Origin: Chloroflexota bacterium
GTDB lineage: Bacteria > Chloroflexota > Anaerolineae > CG2-30-64-16
Assembly (NCBI GenBank): GCA_026389845.1
Contig: JAPLHB010000114.1
Location: 1-64,000 of the forward strand
Length of the DNA stretch: 64,000 bases
Direction of reading: 5' to 3'
Both the position numbers and the translations under genes were made by a program. The notes beneath the pieces were generated by a model that was not told the origin of the DNA, did not search any database, and saw only the letters and a program-made list of their open reading frames with translations. Of this stretch, positions 40,586 to 49,153 are shown one piece after another (position 1 is the first letter of the stretch; the number at the start of each line of letters is the position of its first letter).

Positions 40586-43141
40586 ATGAAAATACCACTC
40601 AGTTGGCTCAAAGACTACGTAGACATTACCTCTCCCCTCCCTGCGCTGGCCGAGCGGCTGACGCTGGCGGGGCTGGAGGTGGATTCGATTACCCACATCG
40701 GCGAGTTCTGGGATCGGGACAAGATCTTCGTCGGGCAAATCCTGGACGTGAAGCGCCACCCGGATGCCGAACGACTGACGCTGGTACGCGTCGAGTACGG
40801 CGCAGGGAAGCCGCTGACCGTGGTCACGGGCGCGCCGAACCTCTACCCCTACATCGGCCAGGATTTCAGCGGCGGACGCGGGCCGAAGGTAGCCTTTGCG
40901 CTGACCGGCGCGCGGCTGGTGGATGGTCACAGCGAGGAGCGCCGGATCGTCAAGCTGAAGCCGAGCAAAATTCGCGGCATCATGTCCGAGGGCATGGTCT
41001 GCTCGGAGAAAGAGCTTGACCTGAGCGACGCGCACGAGGGCAACCTGATCCTGCCGGACGACGCGCCGGTCGGGATGCCGCTGGTGGACTACATGGGCGA
41101 CGCGGTGCTGGAGTTCGACATCAAGGGCGCATTCGGCCATCTGCAATCGGTCATCGGCGTCGCCCGCGAGATCGCCGCGCTGACGGGGCAGCCGCTCAAG
41201 AATCCGGCCGGAAGTCAGGTTTCTCCGAGAAGCCTGGCTTCTGATGCAGACTTCACCGGCATCGTCATCGAGGCCCCCGACCTCTGCCTGCGCTACTCCG
41301 CGGCGCTGATCGAAGGGCTGACCATCGGCCCGTCGCCGCTGTGGGTGCAGCAACGCCTCCTGCGCGCCGGCATGAGGCCGATCAATAACGCGGTGGACGT
41401 GACCAATTACGTCATGTTGGAGTTGGGCCAGCCGCTCCACGCATTCGACTACGATCTGCTGCGCGAGCGCGCGGGCGGCGGCCGGCCGACCATCATCATG
41501 CGTCGCGCCTACCGCGGCGAGCACCTGACCACCCTCGACGGCGTGGAGCGGGCGCTCGACCCCGACATGCTGATGATCACCGACACCGCGGGCACGATCG
41601 CGGTCGGTGGCGTGATGGGCGGCGCGAACACCGAGGTCAACAGCGGCACGACGACCATCCTGTTGGAAGCGGCCAACTTCAACTTCCTGAGCATCCGCCG
41701 CACCAGCCAACTGCTCAAGCTGACCAGCGAGGCCGGCAGTCGCTTCGGCAAGCAGGTGGACCCCGAGTTGACTGTCAAGGCTTTGGATCGCGCCGGCCAA
41801 CTCCTGGCCGAGCTTGCCGGCGGCACGGTGCGCCCCGTTTACGGCGACGTCTACCCCGGTAAGCCCTCGCCGCGCAGCATTGACCTCGCCCCAGCCTACG
41901 TCAACCGGCTGCTGGGCGTGGAGATTCCGGTGGACGAGCAGGCGCGGATCTTGCGGGCGCTAGAGTTCAGTGTAGTTGAGGGCGGGGGAGCAGTGGAGCC
42001 AGGGAGCAAGGGAGCCTCTTCCCCCCTGCCCCCGCGCCCCCTTGCCCCCCTGCACGTCAAAGTCCCCAGTCACCGCCAAGACGTGAACATCCCCGCCGAC
42101 CTGGTCGAGGAGATCGGCCGGATCTACGGCTACGACCGGCTGCCGCATACGCTGCTGGAGGACGAGCTGCCGCCGCAGCGCCGCAACGTGGCGCTGGAGG
42201 GCGAGGAGAAAGTGCGAGACATCCTGGTCGGCGCGGGGCTGGATGAGGTCATCACGTACTCGATGATTGACGTGCGGGATGAGGCGCGGCTTAACGTGCC
42301 AGGCACTTCGGAAGTGCCTGGCACGTGGGCCGAGCTACCCCATGTCACCGTCCTTAACCCCCTTTCGGCCGAACGAGGCCATTTGCGCCGGACGTTGTTG
42401 CCGGCTCTGTTGAATACCGCCCGCGCCAATCTGCGCTTCAACGACCGCGTGACGATCTTCGAAGTGGGCCGCATCTTCATCCCGCGACCAGGCGAGACGT
42501 TACCGGCTGAGCCGCGGCGCGTGGCCGCGGTCATGGTCGGCCCGCGGGAGGCGAACATCTGGCTGGGGCACGACGCGACCCCGCTCGGCTTCTTCGATCT
42601 GAAGGGTGTGGCCGAGACGCTGGTCGCTCGCCTGGGTTTGGATGTCAAATGGGAGCGGGGCGAGCAGCCTGCGCTTCACCCTGGCCGCACCGCGAAGCTG
42701 CTGGTCGGCGGGAGTGAGGCCGGCGTGCTGGGCGAGCTGCATCCGCTCGTCCGCAAGGCATTTGATCTGCCTGAGCAACCCGTAACGGTCATGGAACTCG
42801 ACCTGGACGTGCTGCTGGCCGCCTGGGGCGCGGCCAGCGAGATGGCCGAACTCTCGACCCAGCCGCCGGTCTACGAAGACCTGGCGCTCATCGTGGACGA
42901 GGCCGCGCCGGCCGCCCAGGTGGCCGAGCTGATCCGCCAGAGCGGCGGCAAGCTGCTGGCCGGCGTCCGCCTGTTCGACGTTTACCGCGGCGGGCAGATT
43001 CCCGCGGGCAAGAAGTCGCTGGCTTACGCGCTCACCTACCAGGCCCTCGACCGCACCCTGACCGACGAGGACACGAAAAAGCTGCGGGCGAAGATCGTGG
43101 GGCGGCTGGAGCGCGAGCTGGGCGCGACGTTGCGGGCTTAG
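40586..43141 (+). CDS. pheT: phenylalanyl-tRNA synthetase beta subunit
   Basis: An 851-residue PheT from ATG 40586. Domains in order: a tRNA-binding EMAP-like domain (residues 40-150), B3/B4, B5 with DVNIPADLVEEIGRIYGYDRLP, a catalytic-like core, and a C-terminal anticodon-binding FDX-ACB domain (YEDLALIVDEAAPAAQV). Three in-frame insertions lengthen it: a 31-bp imperfect palindrome at residues about 209-219, a Pro-rich repeat at about 467-490, and the NVPGTSEVPGTW palindrome at about 569-580. None breaks the frame. With PheS it charges tRNA-Phe; the gene follows pheS after 100 bases of spacer repeat. Confidence 0.95.
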   Translation: MKIPLSWLKDYVDITSPLPALAERLTLAGLEVDSITHIGEFWDRDKIFVGQILDVKRHPDAERLTLVRVEYGAGKPLTVVTGAPNLYPYIGQDFSGGRGPKVAFALTGARLVDGHSEERRIVKLKPSKIRGIMSEGMVCSEKELDLSDAHEGNLILPDDAPVGMPLVDYMGDAVLEFDIKGAFGHLQSVIGVAREIAALTGQPLKNPAGSQVSPRSLASDADFTGIVIEAPDLCLRYSAALIEGLTIGPSPLWVQQRLLRAGMRPINNAVDVTNYVMLELGQPLHAFDYDLLRERAGGGRPTIIMRRAYRGEHLTTLDGVERALDPDMLMITDTAGTIAVGGVMGGANTEVNSGTTTILLEAANFNFLSIRRTSQLLKLTSEAGSRFGKQVDPELTVKALDRAGQLLAELAGGTVRPVYGDVYPGKPSPRSIDLAPAYVNRLLGVEIPVDEQARILRALEFSVVEGGGAVEPGSKGASSPLPPRPLAPLHVKVPSHRQDVNIPADLVEEIGRIYGYDRLPHTLLEDELPPQRRNVALEGEEKVRDILVGAGLDEVITYSMIDVRDEARLNVPGTSEVPGTWAELPHVTVLNPLSAERGHLRRTLLPALLNTARANLRFNDRVTIFEVGRIFIPRPGETLPAEPRRVAAVMVGPREANIWLGHDATPLGFFDLKGVAETLVARLGLDVKWERGEQPALHPGRTAKLLVGGSEAGVLGELHPLVRKAFDLPEQPVTVMELDLDVLLAAWGAASEMAELSTQPPVYEDLALIVDEAAPAAQVAELIRQSGGKLLAGVRLFDVYRGGQIPAGKKSLAYALTYQALDRTLTDEDTKKLRAKIVGRLERELGATLRA
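41211..41241. repeat. 31-bp imperfect palindrome in frame in pheT
   Basis: GAAGTCAGGTTTCTC-C-GAGAAGCCTGGCTTC, with 13 of 15 arm positions pairing. It encodes SQVSPRSLAS-type residues absent from the family. Confidence 0.75.
41985..42055. repeat. GGGAGC/CCCCC-rich repeat in frame in pheT
   Basis: GGGAGCAGTGGAGCCAGGGA followed by runs of C (CCCCCCTGCCCCCGCGCCCC) encodes a Gly/Pro-rich loop (GAVEPGSKGASSPLPPRPLA) just before the B5 domain. Confidence 0.65.
42294..42326. repeat. 33-bp palindrome (family C) in frame in pheT
   Basis: Second copy of the element at 27338-27370, differing only at the centre, and read in the same frame (NVPGTSEVPGTW). Confidence 0.9.
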
Positions 43142-43143
43142 AG

Positions 43144-43245
43144 CCAATCCGAATAACCAGCGGAGGCGGCTCCCAGACATCGGCTGTACTTTCGCCCGCC
43201 GCCGGTTGCGGGCATGGGAGACCGCGCTGCTATTATTCTGATAGG
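43144..43245. mobile_element. family A-related MITE after pheT
   Basis: CCAATCCGAATAA...TTATTCTGATAGG ends surround a GGAGGCGGCTCCC...GGGAGACCGC core. Similar flanks GCTTAGA (43136-43142 and 43247-43253) suggest an old target duplication overlapping the pheT stop codon. Confidence 0.7.
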
Positions 43246-43272
43246 CGCTTAGATCAACCCGGAGGGATTATC

Positions 43273-44472
43273 ATGACGCATCAAGCACTTGAACAAGGGG
43301 AAGGCATCCTCCGGCTGGCGCCGGCCTGGGTGCCCCGTTCCTTCTGCATCCCCGGCAAACGCCTCAAGCTGCACCCGGACGACCTGTACGCGTTCGGTGC
43401 GCATCGGGGCGGCATTGACGAGCGGTGGTTCTCTTCTACCACCAAGGCCGATAACGGCCCCTTGACCACACCGGACGAGGGGTTGAGTTACGTGGTCTGG
43501 GGCGACGAGCAGAAACCGCGGAAGACGTTGCTCGCGGACGTGATTGCCGAGCTTGGGGCGGGTCTGCTCGGCGATGCGATGTGGAGCAAGTACCACGCCT
43601 GGCCGATGTACGCTAAGTTCTTCGATAACAAGGGCGCGCTGCCCCACCATCTGCACCAGATGGCGGAACACGCCAGCAAGGTTGGGCAGCAATCGAAGCC
43701 GGAGACCTACTACTTCCCGCGCCAATTGAACAACTATGGCGCCGACTTCCCCTTCACCTTCTTCGGCCTGGAGCCGGGGACGACGCGGGCGCAAGTGCGC
43801 CATTGCCTGGAGATTTGGGATCAGGGGGACAACCACATCACCGACCTGTCGAAGGCCTACCGGTTGGAATTGGGCACCGGCTGGTACGTCCCGGCCGGCA
43901 TCCTGCACGCACCGGGCAGCCTGTGTACCTACGAGCCGCAGTGGGCCAGCGACGTGTTCGCGATGTTCCAATCGCTGGTCAACGAGGTACCGGTTGACTG
44001 GTCGCTGCTGGTGAAGAACGTGCCGGCCGAACAGGCGCACGATCTGGATTACATCGTTTCCATGATTGACTGGGAGGCCAACATCACGGCCAACTTCAAA
44101 GCCGAGCACTTCCGGTCGCCGCGGCCGGTGAAGCAGGTGGCCGAGATGACCGACTCAGGCTACATCGAGGACTGGATCGCCTACGGCAACCCGTACTTTG
44201 CGGCGAAAGAGCTGACCGTGTTGCCCGGACGCACCGTGACGATGCGCGACGCCGGCCCCTACGGTATGATCATGCTGCAAGGACACGGCACGCTGGGGGC
44301 CTGGCCCATCGAAGCGCCGGCGCTCATCCGGTTCGGCCAGTTGACGCACGACGAATACTTCGTCTCCTGCGCGGCCGCGACGGCAGGGGTTAAGATTCAT
44401 AACCCCAGCACCACCGATCCGATCGTCATGCTCAAGCACTTCGGCCCGAACCCCGAAGCGCCGTCCCAATGA
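43273..44472 (+). CDS. cupin / mannose-6-phosphate isomerase-like protein
   Basis: A 399-residue double-domain cupin-like protein. HHLHQMAEHASKVGQQSKPE fits a cupin motif 1 with metal-binding His and Glu, and GTGWYVPAGILHAPGSLCTYEP fits motif 2 of the first barrel. A second barrel follows (VLPGRTVTMRDAGPYGMIMLQGHG). The layout recalls class I phosphomannose isomerases, but substrate residues cannot be confirmed. The ATG at 43273 has CGGAGGG upstream. Confidence 0.75.
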   Translation: MTHQALEQGEGILRLAPAWVPRSFCIPGKRLKLHPDDLYAFGAHRGGIDERWFSSTTKADNGPLTTPDEGLSYVVWGDEQKPRKTLLADVIAELGAGLLGDAMWSKYHAWPMYAKFFDNKGALPHHLHQMAEHASKVGQQSKPETYYFPRQLNNYGADFPFTFFGLEPGTTRAQVRHCLEIWDQGDNHITDLSKAYRLELGTGWYVPAGILHAPGSLCTYEPQWASDVFAMFQSLVNEVPVDWSLLVKNVPAEQAHDLDYIVSMIDWEANITANFKAEHFRSPRPVKQVAEMTDSGYIEDWIAYGNPYFAAKELTVLPGRTVTMRDAGPYGMIMLQGHGTLGAWPIEAPALIRFGQLTHDEYFVSCAAATAGVKIHNPSTTDPIVMLKHFGPNPEAPSQ

Positions 44473-44570
44473 GATTTGACGTTCAGCTTTGGCAGGCCTG
44501 GAGGCGAGGCTTCAGCCGGTCTGTGGGTTGTTGCTCACGATACGTCCCCGGCTAAAGCCTCTACTCCATT

Positions 44571-44679
44571 CACTACCCGACGTATCGCCGTAGTATAAGG
44601 GCCTTGTGCCCGTCGGCATCGCTTCTATGCCCACCAGGACGCCCACGAGGGGCTACGCTACGTCTGTCGGGTAATGAAT
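44571..44679. mobile_element. MITE family B, second copy, with 10-bp target duplication
   Basis: Ends CACTACCCGAC and GTCGGGTAATG; an inner GTAGTATAAGGGCC...GGGGCTACGCTAC pair is shared with 27881-28027. It is flanked by CTACTCCATT at 44561-44570 and 44680-44689. Confidence 0.82.
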
Positions 44680-44705
44680 CTACTCCATTTCGGGAGAGGT
44701 TACAG

Positions 44706-45764
44706 ATGACTAGATGTCTCGTCCTCGGTGCAACGGGTTTCATCGGCGGGCAGATCGCGCGGGCGGCGGTTGCCCGCGGATGGCAGGTTCGCGGCCTGCG
44801 CAGGCAGCCGGGCGCAGTCGGCGCGATCGGCGACCTTGGCATGACGTGGGTCGAGGGCGACCTGGCGGACTGCGCCTCGCTCGTTGCGGCGATGCTGGAC
44901 TGCGAGGTCGTCTTCCACTGCGCCGGCGCCTATCCGCACGATTCGCGCCAGATCGAAGCGAGCACCCGCGCCGCAGTCGAGCAGATGCGCCACGTGCTGG
45001 CCGCGGCACGGGAGGCCGGCGTGCGCCGGCTGGTCTACACCAGCTCGTTCACGACCATCGGCCGCCCCACTGAGAGCCTATCCCCAAAACCCGCGGAGGC
45101 GGCTCCCATGCCGCCGATTGCGGGCGTGGGAGCCCGCACTGCTTCATTTCGGATAGGGACTGAACCAAGCCGCCTGGCCGACGAGCGTGACTTCTACGTC
45201 CCGGGCTCGGCAAATGACCCGTACTACGAGGCCAAGTGGGCGATGGAGGTCGAGGCGTTGCGTGCCGCCGGGCCGGGGTTGGAGGTGGTCGTGCTCTGCC
45301 CGGTGGCGGTGTTCGGGCCGGGAGACGTGCACCTATCGGTCAGCCAGCCGCTGCTGATGACCGCGCAGGGCCGGCTGCCGTTCTACCTGGACGCGACCTT
45401 CAGCGTGGTGGACGTGCGGGACGCGGCCGAGACCCACGTCGCCGCGGCCGAACGAGGCCGGAGCGGGGAGCGGTACATCCTTTGCGGCCACAACCTGACC
45501 ATGCGCGAGGGATTGGCCGAGGTTGCAGCCGTCGCCGGCGCTCGGCCGCCCTTCGTCAAGCTAGGCGGGCCGCTGTTGAAGGCGTTCCTTGCTGTGGGGA
45601 GCCTGATTCCCGGCAGCAACACTGCCTACCTGCGTACCGCCCCCCTCTGGCGGCCGGTGGACAACGCCAAGGCCGTGCGAGAACTGGGGTTGCGCGTCCG
45701 GCCGTTCGCAGAGACGGCCAGGGACGCGCTGGCGTGGTTTCGGGAACGGGGGTTTTTGAGATGA
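44706..45764 (+). CDS. NAD(P)-dependent epimerase/dehydratase (extended SDR)
   Basis: A 352-residue extended short-chain dehydrogenase. The Rossmann motif is LGATGFIGGQIARAAV; VEGDLADCASL and VFHCAGAYP follow, then YTSSFTTIG and the catalytic Tyr/Lys in DPYYEAKWAMEVE (YxxxK). It resembles dihydroflavonol reductase or epimerase-like SDRs of unknown substrate. Residues about 123-152 (SLSPKPAEAAPMPPIAG...) are encoded by an in-frame MITE with its target duplication; removing them gives a continuous RPTEPSRLADERDFY. The stop overlaps the next gene's start (ATGA). Confidence 0.88.
   Translation: MTRCLVLGATGFIGGQIARAAVARGWQVRGLRRQPGAVGAIGDLGMTWVEGDLADCASLVAAMLDCEVVFHCAGAYPHDSRQIEASTRAAVEQMRHVLAAAREAGVRRLVYTSSFTTIGRPTESLSPKPAEAAPMPPIAGVGARTASFRIGTEPSRLADERDFYVPGSANDPYYEAKWAMEVEALRAAGPGLEVVVLCPVAVFGPGDVHLSVSQPLLMTAQGRLPFYLDATFSVVDVRDAAETHVAAAERGRSGERYILCGHNLTMREGLAEVAAVAGARPPFVKLGGPLLKAFLAVGSLIPGSNTAYLRTAPLWRPVDNAKAVRELGLRVRPFAETARDALAWFRERGFLR
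45074..45158. mobile_element. family A-related MITE in frame in the epimerase gene
   Basis: CCTATCC...GGATAGG ends around a GGAGGCGGCTCCC...GTGGGAGCCC core. The flanks ACTGA at 45069 and 45159 are exactly 90 bp apart, so element plus duplication adds 30 codons with no stop. Confidence 0.85.
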
Positions 45765-46138
45765 TACGATTGGATCAAGAGCAGTTCGAGACCCTCGTGG
45801 CCGAGGCATTGGAGGGTTTGCCCGAGAACTTCCTCCAGATGCTGGACAACGTCGCCGTGGTGGTGGAATACTGGCCCGACCGCGAGACGATGTCCCTGGC
45901 GGGCATCAATTCGCGCTACGCCCTGCTCGGCTTCTATCACGGCGTCCCGCAGACCGTCCGGTCGCACAACTACGGGAATATCGCCCCCGACAAGATCAGC
46001 ATCTATCAGCACCCCATCGAGGCGCAGTGTGAGACGGCCGACGACGTGTACGCGCTGGTGGGTCGAGTGGTGCGGCACGAGATCGCGCATCATTTCGGAA
46101 TTGACGACGATCGGCTGCGAGAAATCGGGGCCTACTGA
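45761..46138 (+). CDS. zincin-like metallopeptidase family protein
   Basis: A 125-residue protein of the small bacterial metallopeptidase family, with the HExxHxxGxxD motif HEIAHHFGIDDDRL at about residues 106-119. FYHGVPQTVRSHNYGNIAPDKISIYQHPI is typical of the family. Substrates are unknown. It overlaps the epimerase gene by four bases, so it is translationally coupled to it. Confidence 0.9.
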   Translation: MIRLDQEQFETLVAEALEGLPENFLQMLDNVAVVVEYWPDRETMSLAGINSRYALLGFYHGVPQTVRSHNYGNIAPDKISIYQHPIEAQCETADDVYALVGRVVRHEIAHHFGIDDDRLREIGAY

Positions 46139-46148
46139 AGCGACGAGA

Positions 46149-46751
46149 CTACCGCAACATCTGCCCCAAGTCCGCCGCCATATCCTCTGACGGCGTCCCG
46201 AACGGCCACACCAGCCGCACGTGGCCCTCCTTGTCCAGCACCGAAATCGTCGCCGTGTGATCCACCAGGTAGCCGGTGGCGGCCGTACCCTCGTGCTTTT
46301 GATAGTAGATGCCGAAGCCGGCCGCCGCGACCGCGATCTGGTCGGCCGTGCCGGAGAGGCCGACGAAGGTGGGATCGAAATGGCTCACGTAGTCGGCCAG
46401 ATGTTCCGGCGTGTCGCGCGCCGGATCCACCGTGACCATGACCACCTGCACCCCATCGGCCCGCTGCCCCAGCTTATTTAGCGCGCGCGCCAGGTCGCCC
46501 AGTGTCGTCGGGCAGACGTCGGGGCAATAGGTGTAGCCGAAGTAGAGCACCACCAGCTTGCCGCGGAAGTCGCTCAACTTCACCGCCTTTCCCCCCGACG
46601 CCGTCAGCGTGAAGTCGGCCGCCGGCTGCGCCGATTGCAACGCCAGGCCGTGGAATTGGTAAGGGCGCAGTTGCGTGTAGGCCAGCACGGCGATCAGAAA
46701 GAGCGCACCCGCAACCAGGATCACGATGACGGAACGAGGGAGCTTGTTCAT
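46149..46751 (-). CDS. SCO1/SenC-family copper chaperone
   Basis: A 200-residue membrane-anchored thioredoxin-fold protein from ATG 46751. It has an N-terminal anchor (VIVILVAGALFLIAVLAY), copper-binding Cys pair in GYTYCPDVCPTTLGDL, and the third ligand His in VDHTATISVLD. It helps assemble the CuA centre of cytochrome c oxidase or acts in redox homeostasis outside the membrane. No oxidase genes are in the window. The frame extends upstream, but those codons lie over the promoter. Confidence 0.93.
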   Translation of the reverse strand: MNKLPRSVIVILVAGALFLIAVLAYTQLRPYQFHGLALQSAQPAADFTLTASGGKAVKLSDFRGKLVVLYFGYTYCPDVCPTTLGDLARALNKLGQRADGVQVVMVTVDPARDTPEHLADYVSHFDPTFVGLSGTADQIAVAAAGFGIYYQKHEGTAATGYLVDHTATISVLDKEGHVRLVWPFGTPSEDMAADLGQMLR

Positions 46752-46791
46752 CGGTCGTCTCTCTTTGGGATGGATTGATTGAAGCGTAATC

Positions 46792-46820
46792 ATCATAGCA
46801 AAACGCCCCGGATCGGTCAA
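46792..46820 (-). promoter_or_regulatory. promoter of the SCO1 gene
   Basis: Minus strand TTGACC (46820-46815), a 17-base spacer, TATGAT (46797-46792). Confidence 0.8.
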
Positions 46821-46862
46821 GTCAGATAACGGGCTCGACCTGGATGGGGAAGCAAACCGCGA

Positions 46863-46891
46863 TTGACGAGAGTCCTGCCCTGCGTTACAAT
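46863..46891 (+). promoter_or_regulatory. promoter of the CoA-transferase genes
   Basis: TTGACG (46863-46868), a 17-base spacer, TACAAT (46886-46891), about 50 bases before the first start codon. Confidence 0.8.
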
Positions 46892-46943
46892 ACCCTCGCT
46901 GTACTCGGAACGGCCCATTTACCAATCTACCAGGAGAAGTGCA

Positions 46944-47912
46944 ATGGCGCATAAACTGATCGAGTTGACCGCGGCTGCGGCGCTGGTTCCCGACGGCGCG
47001 ACGATCTCCTTCGGCGGGTTCACCACGCAGCGTCACCCGATGGCGTTCATCTACGAGCTGATCCGCTTCCGGCGGCGCAACCTCTATCTAATCGGCCACT
47101 CCCCCGGCGGCGACTGGGACGTGCTGATCGGCGCAGGGTGCGTCAAGCGCGTCGAGCTGGCCTACGAGGCCGACGAGGCGTTCAACACCGTCGGCCCCCG
47201 CTGGCGCCGCGCGGTGGAGCGCGGGCAGATCGAGTGGGAGGACTACAGCAACTTCGCGATGGTCTCCCGCTTCGCGGCCGGCGCGATGGGCATCCCCTTC
47301 ATGCCGATCCGCAGCCTTCTCGGCAGCGACGTGCTGAACCGGGAGGCCCTCACACCCGAACAGCGTGCGGCGGATCCTCGCACGCTGATCAAAAAGGCGG
47401 CTGTCATGGAGTCGCCCTTCAACCCCGGCGAGCAGATCGTCCTCGTGCCCGCAGTTCATACCGAGTTCGCCGTGATCCATGTCCAGAAGGCCAGTCCCGA
47501 AGGCACGATCCGCATCGAGGGCCAGACCTTTGCCGACGTGCAGCAGGCCCTCTGCGCCGACACCGTGATCGTCACCGCGGAGGAGATCGTGGACGACGCG
47601 GCGCTGCGCCAGGAGCCGGAGCGCAACCCGCTGCCCTACTTCGCGGTCAAACACGTCTGCCACGTACCCTGGGGCAGCCACCCCTACGCGGTCTTCAACT
47701 ATTACGACTACGATCCGCGGCAGCTCAAGCTCTACCACGAGAGCGCCGAGGACGAAATAGCCAATACCCAATATCTGGATCGCTTCGTCTACGGGGTGAA
47801 AAATCACGTCGGCTACCTGGAAGCCATCGGCGGCGCGGCGCGGCTGGCGAGCCTGCGGGCCGATCCGGCCTACGGCTACCGGCCCGACTTGAAGCGGAGG
47901 AGGTTGGACTGA
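46944..47912 (+). CDS. CoA-transferase subunit A (glutaconate CoA-transferase-like)
   Basis: A 322-residue class I CoA-transferase alpha subunit: GATISFGGFTTQRHPMAFIYEL, RNLYLIGHSPGGDWDVLIG, and EGTIRIEGQTFADVQQALCAD. With subunit B it moves CoA between acids, as in glutaconate or 3-oxoacid pathways; the substrate is not clear. The start ATG 46944 follows AGGAGAAGTGCA. The stop overlaps the subunit B start (TGATG). Confidence 0.88.
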   Translation: MAHKLIELTAAAALVPDGATISFGGFTTQRHPMAFIYELIRFRRRNLYLIGHSPGGDWDVLIGAGCVKRVELAYEADEAFNTVGPRWRRAVERGQIEWEDYSNFAMVSRFAAGAMGIPFMPIRSLLGSDVLNREALTPEQRAADPRTLIKKAAVMESPFNPGEQIVLVPAVHTEFAVIHVQKASPEGTIRIEGQTFADVQQALCADTVIVTAEEIVDDAALRQEPERNPLPYFAVKHVCHVPWGSHPYAVFNYYDYDPRQLKLYHESAEDEIANTQYLDRFVYGVKNHVGYLEAIGGAARLASLRADPAYGYRPDLKRRRLD

Positions 47913-48682
47913 TGGCAGACTACACCTACACCCTGACCGAGCTGATGGCCGTGGCCGCGGCGCGCGAGATCGCGGACGGCGAGATCGTCTTTGCCGGCAC
48001 CGGGCTGCCGATGTTGGGCGCGATGCTGGCCCAGCGCACCCATGCGCCGGGCTGCTGTATCGTTTTCGAGGCGGGCACGATCGCCAGCCAACTCGCCCAC
48101 CTGCCCATGTCGGTCGGCGACCCGCGCTGCCTGCGCGGCGCAGCCGTAGCGGCCGGTCTGCACGAGGTCTTCACCTACGTGCTCCAGGCTGGGCGCGTGG
48201 ACGTCGGCTTCCTGAGCGGCGCGCAGGTGGATCGCTTCGGCAACATCAACAGCACCTCCATCGGCGCGGACCCGCGGCATCCGCGGGTCCGCTTTTCGGG
48301 CAGCGGCGGCGCATGCGACATCGCGTGCCTGGCGCGGCGCAACGTCGTCATCGCCCTGCACGAAAAACGTCGCTTCCCCGAACAGGTGGACTACATCACC
48401 AGCCCCGGTTGGCTATCCGGCGGCGACTCTCGACAGCGGGCTGGTCTGCGGTGGGGCGGCCCCAGCGTGGTGGTCACGACCAAAGCGGTCATGCGCTTCC
48501 GGCCCACCACCCACGCCATCTACCTGGCGAGCTATCATCCCGGCCTCACCCCCCAGGCCGTGGCCGCCGACACTGGCTTCCCGCTGGACACCGAGGACGC
48601 GGTCGAGACGTCGATCCCGACGCCGGAGGAACTACGGATTTTGCGCGAGGTGGTGGATCCGGAGCGGGTGTTTCTGAAGTAA
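47912..48682 (+). CDS. CoA-transferase subunit B
   Basis: A 256-residue beta subunit with the expected catalytic Glu region (CIVFEAGTIASQLAHLP) and GGACDIACLARRNVVIALHEKRRF. It follows subunit A with a one-base overlap and GGAGGAGG upstream. The pair is complete. It forms a heteromeric CoA-transferase in the cytoplasm. Confidence 0.88.
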   Translation: MADYTYTLTELMAVAAAREIADGEIVFAGTGLPMLGAMLAQRTHAPGCCIVFEAGTIASQLAHLPMSVGDPRCLRGAAVAAGLHEVFTYVLQAGRVDVGFLSGAQVDRFGNINSTSIGADPRHPRVRFSGSGGACDIACLARRNVVIALHEKRRFPEQVDYITSPGWLSGGDSRQRAGLRWGGPSVVVTTKAVMRFRPTTHAIYLASYHPGLTPQAVAADTGFPLDTEDAVETSIPTPEELRILREVVDPERVFLK

Positions 48683-48711
48683 CCGCACCGCGGCGGGAAG
48701 ATATCCATGCG

Positions 48712-48740
48712 TTGTCCCCCGCGCGCCCCTGTGGTATACT
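48712..48740 (+). promoter_or_regulatory. promoter of the second MNT gene
   Basis: TTGTCC (48712-48717), a 17-base spacer, TATACT (48735-48740). Confidence 0.72.
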
Positions 48741-48775
48741 GGAAATGACAGTTGAACGAGGAGTGATTTGGGATC

Positions 48776-49153
48776 ATGGACAGAGAGGCAGTGATGGATT
48801 CGTCTTCGATCGTTGCACCGATGGGCTTTCTACCCGTGACCGATGATCTGCTCCGTCAAGTCACCGAGCGCATCGTCAGCGTGCTCGCACCGGAGCAGGT
48901 GATTCTGTTCGGCTCCTATGCCTATGGGGAGCCGACGCCGGACAGCGACGTGGATCTACTCATCGTGATGGACACAAACGATCGGCCGTCGAAGCGCCGG
49001 TTGGCCGCTTCGCGCCTCTTCCGAGAGCGTCCATTTCCAATGGACATTGTCGTGCGCACACCGGAGGAGGTTAGACAGTCCAGCGAACGGGTGGATCCGT
49101 TCATTAACGAGATTCTCAACAGAGGCAAGGTGCTGTATGAGCGTTTCCGTTGA
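48776..49153 (+). CDS. MNT-family nucleotidyltransferase (antitoxin), second module
   Basis: A 125-residue protein with ILFGSYAYGEPTPDSDVDLLIVMD, the GS...DxD core of minimal nucleotidyltransferases. ATG 48776 (GAGGAG upstream) is used; ATG 48794 is possible. It overlaps a short HEPN-like frame at 49137. Because that partner is truncated, this antitoxin may be an orphan. It is distinct from the intact module at 3.3-4.1 kb. Confidence 0.87.
   Translation: MDREAVMDSSSIVAPMGFLPVTDDLLRQVTERIVSVLAPEQVILFGSYAYGEPTPDSDVDLLIVMDTNDRPSKRRLAASRLFRERPFPMDIVVRTPEEVRQSSERVDPFINEILNRGKVLYERFR

Noticed and set aside
40580-40586. GTG start for pheT
   Set aside because: The ATG two codons later has better spacing to GGGAG and matches the family start MKIPLSWL.
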